Positions 23,945 through 36,900 of a stretch of 64,000 bases of DNA are shown one piece after another. The number at the start of each line of letters is the position of its first letter. Position 1 is the first letter of the stretch. The translations under genes and the position numbers were made by a program. The notes below the pieces were generated by a model. That model worked only from the letters and a program-made list of their open reading frames with translations, did no database searches and was not told the DNA's origin. The stretch is from Pyrocephalus nanus (taxonomy: Eukaryota > Chordata > Aves > Passeriformes > Tyrannidae), in the NCBI GenBank assembly GCA_038380795.1, contig CM076259.1, positions 58,423,938-58,487,937 on the forward strand, given 5' to 3'.

Positions 23945-26900
23945 AGCAAACGAAGCAGAGCACCTTGGATGGTAGTTAGGTAGCCTATGTAAAATGCATG
24001 GCTCATCTCAGCCAAGTTTTAATTAGACAGCTCTCCTCACTACAGAACAAGTTCAGCAATTCACTCACATAGGCAATTCCACTTGCAGCGTGAAGGATAA
24101 AATAGGCTGGAGTGTTAACCACTGTCTCCCTTCAAACAAGCATCTTGAGGGCGGAGTTCTGATGTGCTGAACAGGGAGACAAGTTATACTGATGATGTTT
24201 CATCTATTCCTGCTCTGTGGCCCAAGGAGTTGAGTTTCTCTGTGTGTCAGTCTGACTGACACCTGTGCTTTTTCATCCTCTGGCAGTTTTCATTTTTCTC
24301 TTCCACAGATGTCTAAATTTTTGGTTCCCTTGCTTTCCTTCAGCTAAAAGTTTGGTGATGATGAGCTGTTTGTCATTCCCAGGTTTTAAATTTAGTGTCT
24401 ACTTTAACAACTTGGTATTTATACTTTTGTAAAGAATCATTATTTTCACAGACTAACAAATATTAAAAGACTTGTGGAAATTATATATTCAAAACTTGAG
24501 GCTGCTTCCATGGGCAGGGATCTGGCACTCTGGCTTTTGTCTAGTATCAATACCAGTGAGAAGACAGGTTTAGGTTTCACAAAACATCTGCTTTTAACTG
24601 TGGGAACATGGTGCTTACTCAGCAGGAAAGATATTTTGGGGTATTCTTGCTCTTTGAAGTGGTGAAAGTAAATGATTCATTAGACAAAAACTTTTCAGCC
24701 ATTTTGGACTTGCAGATTCCCCCTTTTGCAGTTCCAGTTTCTGTGTATGTGCATATGGTGCTGCAGACATCCTGTGAATTTTAAACTGCTTCCAGTAAAT
24801 TTCTCTTCCTGTTTTTATTTACTGTCTTAAGTGAATGCCTCAGAAGTTGTTCGTGGATCTGTAAGCATTTCTGGGTCATGGTTTGAAAACCACTAGATTA
24901 GTAAACCTGCAGCACCAATGCCTCTGTAAACCCCTCCTAGGATTCTCTTTGGTGTCCCAAATTACTCCATGCTTCATTTAGAAAACTAGTACCTTGTGAG
25001 CCTTGCAACTTGGTTATATCAGAGTGCCTGTTTTAAAAGTCTTTCCCAGAAGCATACTTACAGGCAGGATTTGTTGATTTAAATAGCTATGTGGCTTGCA
25101 AGTTTGTGAGGTTAAAAATGCAGTAGGAAACCACTGTAAACATTGCGTCACCAGCTGGGCAGGATCTGGAGACACTGCGTGGAATGGTCAAGAAGAAATT
25201 CACTTTAAATACAGCTTGGACAGCATCCTAGAAAATGGGAGGGATTCGGTAGCTGAGGTTTACATTACAAGTTGTGTTGGATGTTTCTTCCAGTAAACAT
25301 GAGCAGCCAGGCGTGTCTGCCTGCAGTGCTTCAGGGCACTGCACTCAAAAGTGACTTCTTCGTTTTGCCAGATGTGGGCTCCTCCTGTTGGCATTAGGGA
25401 CAAAAGCGCAGCTAATTCAGCAGGAACATGTGGAGCCTTTCAAGAATATTTATGGATGTGCATGGCTACATGGCCTAAGACACAGAACTGATAAGCATAA
25501 AAATCAATCTCTGCTTCCTCTTGTAAAAGCTAATGGTTTATGTGGAAAATTAAAGTTCACCAGCTGAGTCTCAGTTGCATTCAGCAGAATCAAGGCTGCT
25601 TAGGAGAAAACTCAAGTATTTACTGAAAGAAATGTTAAAAGACTCATCTATGGAGCAGTAAACACGACCAAGGATTTTTAAGCCCAGGTTGTCTTTGAGG
25701 AAAGATTTCCCAAACATGTGACTGTAAAGAATGGAAGTTTATGGAATAATTTCTACATCATGCCTAAAAATTATTCTGAAAATGTCCATTTGAGTGTAAA
25801 ATAATAATTTTAAGAGAATACTGGGGATTCTTATATTACTACAGGGAGGCAATTATTTTTTTTCCCTCTACCCATCCACTCTTCTTTTATTAGCTCCCTG
25901 CACTGAGCCCATTCAACTCAGTTCAACCGAAAATTACCTTCTTGCAGATTAGTTTTCTGCTGTTCTAGCATGTTGAATTGGCTCAGCAGAAGATGAGACA
26001 AACCTGCTCAAAGCATATGCAAAAGGTCTAGGCCAGGAGTATAAGAAGGGAGAAGCAGGGCAGGTCATTTCCCTTTTTGTGGCAGCAAGGCCTCAAGCAA
26101 CTCAAGCCCTGTTGCACAGCATCATCCCCCTTTGAGCTCTTTCTTTATGATGCCACCTCAGACATCATTCCAAAAAGCTGTGAGATTGTTTGACCATCCT
26201 TATGAGAAATAACAGGAAGGGCACAGGAGGACTTCTACCCTTTGGTTATTTTGCCTGTATTCCTCACAAAATTGATAGATTCAAGGCTCAAACATCTTTT
26301 GCCCTTAAGTCACGTCTTTAGACCAAGCACGGGACCAGTGCTTGGCAGGGATGTGTGTTGACAGGTAGGGCTGATCATACATGTAGATGCTTGAGCAAAA
26401 GAGAATTGACATCTGCTGCAGGGCCAGGCCCTGGTCTTTTTGGGCTATAAGTTCTTCCTAGTCACATACTCAAGAGTTCTCCTTTCTGCCTCGTGTCTAC
26501 TGTCTTTCATCCTACTTGTGCTATTGATGTCATGCCCTTGTATCTCCTTGTTCCCCACTTTTTAACCTCGCTTTCCATCTGTGACACTATGGTCTTTAAA
26601 AAGGATTGTTTGTAGCTGCTTTTATTAGCAGAAAGAAAAACAGAGGAAGACCAGTAGGGAGGAGGAAGCCACAGAATAAATAACAATTGAATTTTGCCAT
26701 GAGAACTTCTTTTGATTCACTGCAAAAATAAATAAATGCCTTTATATCAGCCAGTAAAGAGAGGTGAACAAATCTGTTTTATTGTCTAGAATATTGTTTT
26801 TCTCATTTTGTATCTTGCAGGAGCAATGACAGCATGTCTGAAAATGTCAAAAAGTTTTGGAAACACGTTTTTCCTTCCTTCTCCCTGTCCCAGACTATTC

Positions 26901-27825
26901 TAATTCTAAATATTCTCATCAACACACAAGCATAATTATAGCTCCCGATGCATTCTCGTGGAATAGCACCTGGTGTCCGTTTTCAGTATTTCTGGATGTA
27001 ACTAAATATGACAGTCTTCCCCAGTGAGTATTTAATGGAACTGGTATTTTAGCTGCTCAGACAGCTTTCATTTAAAACCAGCAAGAGACAGCACAAGAGC
27101 AATACTCTGTAGCTATGGCATGTATAAACATCAGGTTAACCTGACTTCAGGACAAGTGCTAATATCTTTCTCCTAAGAACAAAGAAAGCACTCCACCAGA
27201 GAATGCCCTGGCTGATGCACCTGGGGCCGTGGCTCCCTGTGCCTGAGCATTCCTTACATTTCCACTGCCACCCGCTCCTCTCCTCGGGTCACCCTCTGGA
27301 ACAAAGTGGCTCAGCTGTCCCCATGGCCTAGTCCACTGCTCACTAACGTACGGAGCACGGCAAGAACCAGGGACAGATGCCAGCACAATGCAATGGGTAT
27401 GGGGACGGAAGGGACTCCTGGGGTGGCCGAGCAGCAGCTGCATGCAAAGCCACGGACTCACTCCGAGTGAGCTGCTGCCACCCCGTCCTGCTGCGTGCCC
27501 TCGGTCGGGAGCAGCAACGGGGCTGGGTGAGCATAATCCAGCCTTGTGTTCCCGTGAGAGTCCCTCCTTGCAGCTGGCTCTGACGCTCGCTGTATCCCCC
27601 CTCCGCCAGCAGCCCGGCACACACCCGATCCCGAGGTTAGCGCACCGGCATCACCTCGGAGAAGCCCCCATCCCGCTGCCGGGGCGGCGGGCTCAGGACA
27701 AGAAGCGACACCTCCCGGCGGTGACTGCCTTGCCAGCGGGGCTCCGGCTGCCCGCACACTCCGGCCGAGCCCCGGGCCCGCCGCAGCCCCCGGCCCCGCA
27801 CGGCGCACCTGCACCGCCCGCGGCA

Positions 27826-27868
27826 CCGCCCCCCGCCCCGCCTCGGCACGGCCCGGACGGGCTATAAG
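27826..27868 (+). promoter_or_regulatory. RGCC core promoter: GC boxes and TATA-like box
   Basis: Two overlapping CCGCCCC-type GC boxes (27826-27842, Sp1-family sites) lie 20-35 bp upstream of TATAAG at 27863-27868. A start about 25-30 bp downstream would put transcription initiation near 27890-27897, about 55 bp before the homologous ATG. This is inferred from sequence only. Confidence 0.6.
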
Positions 27869-27948
27869 AGGGGGGCGGCGGGGCCGGGCTGCTCATGCTG
27901 GCGGCTGGAGGCGGCAGCGGCGCTGGGGCATCTCCGCCCGCCGCCGCC

Positions 27949-27985
27949 ATGAAGTCTCCTGCAGCCCAGCGGCCGGCGGGGCAAG
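27949..27985 (+). CDS. RGCC: RGCC exon 1 (coding part)
   Basis: The exon encodes [12 protein letters not shown] plus one base of a Gly codon; the donor is CAAG|GTGGGA. An in-frame upstream ATG (27895) would add 18 Ala/Gly-rich residues if used. Confidence 0.88.
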
Positions 27986-30900
27986 GTGGGAGCGGCGGGA
28001 CGAGGGGGGCGGGCGGGACCCCTTCCTACCTCCTTTCCCCTCCCTTTTCTTTCCTTTCGCCGGGGCGGGCGGGCAGGGGTCTCGGTGGGGCAGCGCCCGT
28101 CCCGGTCTGACGGCGCTGCTGCCGCCCGGCAGGGCCGGGGGAGGACGGCGGCGGGGGCCTGGCGGAGGCGCTGGGCGAGTTCGACGCGGTGCTGGCCGAG
28201 TTCTCCTGCCCCGCCGGCCGGCGCCGCTTCTACTACGGCGAGCACCTGGAGCGCATGAAGCGGCGGAGCAGCGCCAGTGTCAGCGACGGCAGCGGCCTCA
28301 GCGACTCCGAGAGTGAGTGTCCGTCGGTCCGTCCGTGCCGGCTGTGCCTGGCCCAGGGGTGGGGAGTGGGCTCCAAAGTGGGTGTTAAACCGGCACGTCG
28401 CCCTCCTTGAGAGAGGCAGGAATCCGGGAGCGCTAAACCCGTCTGTTTCTTTAAAAACAATGCCTTTCGTTAACGTTTTGGGTAAGAAGTCGCAGGGATG
28501 AGAAGTCTGGCCCCGCTGGTTTTACTCTCTAGTGTTGAATGGAGGGTAGGGAGGCTGGAAGGGAGCCACATCAGGGCTGGCTGCAGGGCAGATGAGCGCA
28601 AAAAAGAGCTCTACGGGAGAAGGTCGTGCTGCCAGCCGGCTGCGGGACACCGGGGCGTCCCGGCGTCTGGAGTGAAAGATGTCTCTTGGCTTCGCAGGGA
28701 CCGTGTATTGTGTCTCGGTAGCCAAAAGTATCTGTTGAAAGAGAGTGAACTAAAGTGTGCTTTTTACAACAGGTGGAAACTCATCCAGATTTCTCGCTAT
28801 CTGGATGGAATAGCGTTATCACTGTTTCAGAGGTGCTAATTTTAAGCTACATTTTGCCCAAGTACAGTAGATGCATGTGAATGGTGTGTGCAGAAAATGG
28901 AACAGGGAGGGTGTAGAGCTGCTTTGAGCAAGAAAATATAGAATTGGAACTAAATTGTTTCTAGTTAACTTGGAAACAAGTTCAACCCTTCTTACTGTTG
29001 TTAATAATCAGGGAGAGGAAACATCTTTTCTCTTCCAGGCAGTGAGTCTGGAAACTGCTGTTCTCTTTGGGAGCAGTAGGTTACTTTGTCAGAAGTAAGT
29101 TCTGCTAACAGTAGCCAGGTTTTTTAGATCCTAGGAAGCTTTATGAAACTTATCTATTTTGCAGCTATTTATGATAAGCCCACTCCATTAATTTCTATTC
29201 TGCCTTTATCAGTTCAGGGAGTTAGGGTGCAGTTCTGTTGACTTAGTGCTAAAACACTAATACTTATCTTCCTAGTACTTAAGCTGTGAGAGCATAGCTT
29301 CTCCAGATTATCAGAGCCCTTTATTTCATCATCACGGCTATGATTAATTTCATTGATAGGTAATGTTTGACCTGCCCTGAACACGGATGCCTTGCCTAGC
29401 AGTGCCTTTGGGGTTTTTCTGTAGTACATAGATTAAGGTGCTGTTCTGCTGTTTCATACCGTAATGGATGAATTGCTCCTTGTCAGTATCTCTCTCCCTC
29501 CAAGGATGTGGAAATGTGTGGCCAGTTTAGTCTGAACCCTTGTGTCTTGGATGGGTGTGGGTGTGTGCAGTGAGATCTGCCTTTATTGAGCCAAACTGAA
29601 GTTACGTGAGCTGCGTTTTAAGTCTGTTAATAACTACAGCAGTACAGCCCCAGTGTTATTATTTCTTGTGCAGTCTTCAGTGTTGAGATATATTAACCTC
29701 TTGCATACACTTATTGTGTCTCACAATTGAGACACTTATAATGATAGAGTGAAATAATCTACTCTTGAGAATGACAAAAAACCCCCTCAGCCCAATATCA
29801 AGAACTTATTGCATGGATAAAACTATCTGCAGTTACTTAGCTTGTCTGCTATGGTTCAGAAAACTTCAACCTCAAAAAGTGCTTAAAATTGCTCTGTTAG
29901 AATTGACAAGAAGGATCTTTGGAGGAAAATGATGGTGTTTTCTGACAGGACAGAAGGCCTGGTGAGAGAAAAGCATGCTGGTGTAAATGGACAGACCAGA
30001 TCTTCAGGAAGTTCTGAAAAATAAAAATCTGTGTCACAAATCTGAACTGATTTGTGAAGACACTAATGGGTTAGTAGGATAGACAGGGTTTAATGGCAGT
30101 GTACAAAGTCCTCAAAGATCGTGTATGAGGAACTTGTCAAGTTTTTGAATCCCATCCTGTGCTTGAGTTCCTCCCTTGGTGATGGATCGTGTAAAAGGTG
30201 GCTCTGGAGAAATCAAAATGACTGTCTTCCGGACACTGGCATATATGGGATCAGGAGGGTGCATCAGGAGTGTATGAGGGTATGTTTAAGGGAAAGGAAA
30301 CAAAAAAACAAACAAAAAACCAGCTCTCCTCATGTCTCAGGAAAGGCCCAGTAAAACACTTTTTCCAAAGGCATCATTCAATGCAAACAACTTGTTATTT
30401 TGAAGTTAGAGTAGGATTGGAGAGGAATTGCAGGTTTATGAAAAGCGCCTTTTATAAAATAGGATCCAGTGTCTGATGTAATCTAGCTACACCTATTTTA
30501 GGAATAAATGCAGGGAGTTTCCTGCTTACCCAGGCTCTTTCTGTTCAAATCAAGGATTTCTTTTCCCATAGGGTCACTTTCCCTTTGGTTTCTCTCATTC
30601 AGTGTTAGTGATTATAGTGCTGAATTCATGACCTTGCTTTTTCCATGGTCACCCTTAGGATCAAGGAGAAATTGGGCTGAAAGAGCAAGTTCTGATAGTA
30701 TGACTATGTAGCAATACAAAATAAATTCTAACTATATTATCTGCAGATAGTTTGAATGATCTTTTTGTTTATGAAAACTTTGTCTTTGCAAAAATCTTAT
30801 CCAGTGCCAAGACTACTGCAAGTACACTTTGTCTTGTGTGTATAGAACAGTTCAGACTATTGTGTTTCATTCCTATCTGTTGTTTGTTGTTTAATCTAAT

Positions 30901-33900
30901 CCTCCTAACTGATATGGCGTGGCTGAGGTTAGGTGCATGTATCTTTTGGCCACTCCCGCAATGCTATCTTTTCAATCAGGGATGGAACTCTAAGGGGAGG
31001 AAACACTTTAAACTGTCACAGCTGTTTCTTTCAGTGCCCCTGAATTAGCCCTAAATTCAACTTAATGAGAAGGTAGTAATACATGTCAAGTGGTTGAACA
31101 ATACTGCCCAGTAGGGTAAGGAAAGCCTCCTCTTTCCTGGGGTTTCTGTCCTGAGGATGAACCTATTTAATTTAACAGAAAAAATTACAAAAGATCTCTA
31201 TCAATGTAGCTAATCCTGCAAATATTGTTTTTATCCTTAAAATCTCTTGAGGAGCTAGCTCCAAAAATACTAATATAAATTTTACATTACATATTTCAGG
31301 CTCTTAAGAAAAAGTATGATCTTGAAGACACTACTGTGGAAAATGGGTGTGATAGTACTTTGTTCTTCCACATCTTGTCCTGTTATTTGACTAAATGATC
31401 TTTGGATGAGGTCTGGCTTGGCTGTGGTTAAGTATTGTACGTACCAGAATGGACTCTAGACCTTACAGTAACAGAAAGGCTTGTATGTGCAGATGTCCGT
31501 GATGATCTTGGCCCACAAGTATTACATTAACCACGACAGCTGATTCGGTCAGTGCTGGAAATCTTGATGCAAATGGAGAGTTACTCCACCACTCTTGAGT
31601 TGCTGGACTGTGAGGACTGGCTGTGTTTCAACTCTATGTATTCAAATGAATGGGAGTATAGCAGCTTCGTACTTTAGGTTATTAATCATGCTGGAACTTC
31701 TATGTCGAGGAATACTTTATAAGTCTTTGCTATTTACAGCATATGTTGGTTGTGATAAAATGGGATTTGTGTTAGAGAGTGCTCTTCTGGCAAAAGCTAC
31801 TAGTGTTAATGCAGCTGCATTGAGGCACTCTCACAGATACTATTTTCTTCTTGTGTCAGAACAAGCTTGCGAAGAAAAGGGCTGGCTTGCCTCTGTAAAT
31901 TGCATGTCAGTCAGTGCATCGTGCTAGCACAGTATATGGCAATGTCAGGACAGACTTCCAAATTTAGGCTTAGGATAATGAAGGGAAAGTTGGACTTTAT
32001 GAGAGGTTGAGAAGGGAAACACTTTAGTATTTCTTATGCCAAAGTTACAATAACACTGAAAGGCTAAATCATAGTCTTTTGTTGTGCTCTCAGAAATGTT
32101 TTACACTTGTAGTTCTGTGTTTTCTTGAGAAAGGTCCATCTTCTCCCTGTTAAAAGCATTGCAAAATAAATGCTTCAGTTCATTTTTTGCACTCATACAG
32201 CCTGAAGTGTTCCTTCATAGTTACTTTTAGAACTGTGTACATGCTTTCTAAGCCATACTCCCTGGTTTTTAAACACAACGAAGAAGTCCTGAGTGCACCT
32301 AGAGCTATTAATTTTCTAATTTAAAAATCAAGTAGGTGCAAGTTTAATAAGGGGTTGAACAGGATCTGTTAACACCCGGTGCCTGTTGTAGTGCAAGCAT
32401 TTGTGGTTACATGCCATGGATGTCTCCATCTGCTTGTACTAATGCCCATGCTATCTAGAGCTGAAGCACTCACCCTGAAAAGCCTGTTTACGTTGGCAAT
32501 CGTGCAATGTGCAACTGTAAAGAAGGTAAAGAAAAAGGCAACAGAAATGAATGAAGACATAAAATGGTTTTCGAATGATTAAATAGACTGGGACAGCCAG
32601 ACTAAGTATGTCTTGGGTGGGGACAAGTCTTCTGGAAAATCTTAAGTGACTGCTACCTCACCAGTATGAGGAAATCAAATTAAATTAACATATTTCAAAA
32701 AAAAAAAAAAAAAGGGTGTTATTTCTTTCATGGTGAACATTTAAACTCTAAAATACATTGCCTTAAGGTATCATGGATATTAAAAGTTCACATACTTAAA
32801 AATAAGGAGATAAAATCACAGCAGGAGGGATGGGGCCATTGTGATCTGCTTAGGCTGATGCTACTGCTGTCTCAGAAAAGATACTGATATGTGCTTTACA
32901 AGAATTTGGTAGAACTTGCCTTGAAACTGCATCTCTCTTAAGCTCTTCTATAGGCATCTGCTATGAGTTGCTGTGAAAGACAGGATGTGGAAGTAGATGG
33001 GACTTTGGTCTTTGTAGCAAATCCCAGTCTAATGAAGAGGGAACACTATGAGGAGGTGGATTCTGTCTGAACTTCCAGTGGCCTGTCTCAAACAATAAGG
33101 CAATATTTATAATGAAAAAACCCTGAAATGAGACTCCCATGGAGAAATAACCTTTTTATTAAATGATCTGAGGAACTATCAAATTAAGAAACTATTGAAT
33201 TACTAATATGTCCAAGTGGAAGAAAAATCAGAAGTTTCAGGTGCAAAGCCTTCTCTCCAGGTATTTCAGTATACTGAGAAATGTGCTTTTTTTTCCTTAC
33301 CACTCCAGCATATCTGTTGCTCTTACTCATTAGAAAGGAAGATTAGATTAGTAAGGGGGAAGGTTAGAGTTGGGAACGCTGCCTTTAGAGTGTAAGCATG
33401 GTGGGGGATTGGAGAGGTAAGCTTTGTATATAATAAGAAAACATGTTTTGTATATAGTGTTCTGGATTTCTGGCTTCCTAGGTCACCTTCTTGTAAGTAT
33501 GTGATTTGAAATCTTTTAAGTAATGAAGCTTAGAAGTGTCAATAGTGAAATGGTGTCACTTTTTTTTTTTTTAAATCAGTCTGGGACCAGATGTTCATTA
33601 GCTGGGCAAAAACCACACAAAAAAATAAACAATGCAGCCAAACTGTAACTGTGATTAGATAAAAATAAACACAATCCTTGAGGGCTGCAACATATGTATT
33701 GTAAAACAAGTTCTTTGTATCATGAATATTTCTCACTTCTACTGGTGGCATTACAGATTCCTGATTTTTCTCTTATTTTTAGCAAATAGGCTATGTTCTG
33801 ACTAGGAATTAGTTGTGCAGTCTATTAATTTCTGAGCTACCATTTTATAATAAATTCACAGATTGTAGACATTTGAGTGGAATTCTAAAGCTCCTGTCTG

Positions 33901-36900
33901 AAAGCTTTGTTTTTGTTTTGCTTTTTTTTTCTTCTAAAACTTACCCACTGAAAACTACAGTAAAAATTTTTCTTCCAATGCTCTTTAAAATTATCTTGAA
34001 CTATAGTACTAGAAAGAGCATAATATCAAAGAAGTTGGACAGCTGAACTTTTCCGTTTTCTGTTTTAAAATGAAAAGTCTTTCTCCAGTTAATTACTGCC
34101 CAGAACCTATCAATTGCTCATTTCATGGGGACATTCTATATTTACATGGTGTTGCCCTGTTTGTTTTTCTTTTTTTTGTGGTTTAACTGTATATTGGAAC
34201 AACAAAGGTCAATACTAACTACAGAGTACTCTGCCAAAGTAAAATACACCAGTATTTATTCCTACCCCCTAATTTTTTAGCTATTGGCTTAGTATGACTG
34301 ATGTAAATGAACTCAGTAACTCAGATTCTAAGACCTTTTTTTTAAAGAGACAATTTAAGTGTTTTTAAAACAGTTGAAGTGGCATAGTTCATATATATGC
34401 ACAGGGACTAGATTCAAAGTACAAAGTGAAAAATAAGTAGTGAATGATAAACTTGCATTGGGAGAGAAGGAGCTGGATGAGAAAAGAAAGCAGCAAAGAG
34501 ATCCTTGGCATCAGCCTCTGTTTATTGGTTTGCAGAGGATGTTGTATTTGTGTAGCAGTGGAACCCTTCCAAGGGCCATTATTGGAGGTGAATGAGCAAA
34601 TCTTGGCCATGGCAGCTGGTAGAGAGCACGGACTGAAGTGTCCTTTTCCCAGAGCTTTCAGCCCTACAGCCACACTTTGCCAAAGCAGATATTCTTCTGC
34701 AGTGGATGTCCCAAGTATTTTTTTAACAGTACATTGTTTTCAGCAGTTGTTGTGACTTTGATGGTGGAGTCAATGCATTCCTCCTTATACCACCAGAATT
34801 TTGTGTGCTTGGTGCCATGTGGAAGCCACTGCCAGTAGCTCAAGTGTGTTTTTGCTTTGAGAAAGTTTCGGGAAAATATCAATAGTCCGTCAGAAGATAA
34901 GACTGTTATGTGAAAATATTTTACCTTTTGGAACTGGATGAAAAACATTCAGATATTTAAAGCAACAGTTCTGTTTTGCTTTATCTTTGCCCAGTTGTAA
35001 ATATTTCCCAGCACAAGGTTTGTGGAAGCCAGTATGAATTAACATTTTCTGGTGTCCATACATTGCAAAGTGAGCAGTGAGTACTTTGAGCTACTTATAG
35101 AAGAAACATGGGGAGAAAACCACAAAATGTATCAGAGGTCACTGCTAGGTTGTATGTGTACATGGATATAAAGAAAGAATTGTGTGAACAGCTTGTGGCC
35201 AATTTTAATGGCTTACTAAAGCTTTTGCAATATGAGTTGCCCTCACAAACTTTCACAGAAAGAACTTCTTATTCCGGTTCTAGGTGAGAGCAACTGTTGG
35301 ATTTTGTGTATGAGAAGGACTGGTTTGCAGTATAAATCCCCAGCATCACTACACTTGGTGTCTGGCTTCTAGTAGCGTAGACTCCACATTAAAAGTATAC
35401 TCAGTTTTGTAGTCTCCGTTCTCTGGATTATTTTTTATTAATTCAATGAGGTGTAAAACCTTTGAAATACGAAATAATCTGGAAGTTTTTGTTCTACTTT
35501 TTTTCAAATACATAATCTGGAGAGTGTTTCATCTGTTCTGTCAGTGTTTCAGTGAGTTACAGTCCTGGCTACAGCACTGTTTGTGTGAGGAGCTATTACA
35601 AGTTACTTGGCTCTTTGGTGGTGGTGGGTTTGTCCTAGAATTTTCCATTCTGTGTTTCTTGGGGTTCTGTTCTATTCTTCACTGGGGTTTGCATCTTGGC
35701 TGAAAAGAAGTGTGGTTTTAGTAGTAAATCTGTAAGCTGATTTCAGGAGGAAATACTTTCTCTCCATTAAAGGTAACACTTAATGTACGCGGTTCATACT
35801 GTGTAGTAGCACAGGACTGGTGACACTCATCATTGCAGAGCAGTGTCAGATTTTTTTTTTTTTTTTACCCCTTTAAGTTATTTTTTATATTTTTAGGAGC
35901 TACTTTTAAAATGGCATCTTTTTTTCCATTTTTTTTTTCTATCTAAAGTTATCTCAATTCTGCATTGTATTCATCAAATCTTTCTTGTATCTGAAGTTTC
36001 AAGTACATTGGTTTGGATCTACTAAAATTTAGAGAGAACAGGCATTTTTTTTAAGAGTTAAGATAAAGAAATTGCAATTAAAAGATGGCATGAAGAAGCA
36101 TACTCTTCTTTATATACAAGAAATACCAACTGGTGGCTGATTTGGTGTCGGGAGTCCCAGGTAACAGATCAGTCACATCATCACTCGTGTTTGCATGGCG
36201 CTGTGGGTAGCATGTGTGTTTGTCAAAACAGGGTCTGAGCTGACTGCAGAGCAAACTGAAAGATACAGTACAATGGTGGACCAAAATGCATGTGAAGGAG
36301 GAAAGTGTTCCAGGTTGAAGCTTTCAAAGAAGGCCTTTTCAGCATGTGCTGTAATATACTCTTTGTGTGCGCTGTGCATCATGGAACTTGTTGTTACAAA
36401 CTCGAAAAAAAGACAAAGTAAAGATATTTTTTGATACTTTTGAAACCTAAGGCCTTGTCTAAAATGCAAGAACATCAAAATGATATTGAAACCTTTCCTG
36501 TTACTTTCCAGGGCATATAAAGCTTTCTTTAAAAGATGACCTAAAATAAAATTGCAGAATATCTTGGGTACTGATGTACTGCTTCATGAACTCCAGAGAG
36601 TCACAGAATAAAAGAAAATGAAAAGATGCTGTACTAGAATGTAAAATCTAAAGCAGCAGGGTAATGTGTGGAGAAATGGGTGCATTTGCTTTGAGAATAA
36701 AGGACAATACTAAATATATTCTCCATTCTGGGAGGCTGTCCTTTTCCTGGAGCTCTCTATTCAGCTTTTTTATATAGCTTTTGCAAAGTTTAGGTAACAG
36801 AATTTCCCAGAATATTGCGAGTAAGGTGGGTCCTACCAGGTCTAATTTAGCTGATGTGGAATAATTGTCATTCCTGTAGTATTTTTCAAATGATGCTGAC

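Larger units (their letters stand above)
16701..27600. other. Intergenic region between NAA16 and RGCC
   Basis: No exon set with coherent splice sites was found. Open frames here are short, apart from a 180-codon minus-strand frame at 17968-18510 that I do not recognise. Contents I can support are a T17 tract, a T/G-rich and (TG)n tract, an 18-bp palindrome and a long inverted repeat, listed separately. Regulatory DNA for RGCC may lie here, but nothing specific is visible. Confidence 0.6.
27620..28345. promoter_or_regulatory. CpG island over RGCC promoter, exons 1 and 2
   Basis: Base composition changes abruptly from AT-rich to strongly GC-rich with dense CpG, starting around 27.6 kb and fading after exon 2. 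It spans the RGCC core promoter, exon 1, the 147-nt intron 1 and exon 2. Several long open frames on both strands here are compositional artefacts of the lack of stop codons in GC-rich DNA. Confidence 0.9.

Noticed and set aside
27159..27950. Several long open frames on both strands just upstream of RGCC
   Set aside because: They sit in the CpG island, where stops are rare. Their translations are Pro/Ala/Gly/Arg-rich with no family similarity.
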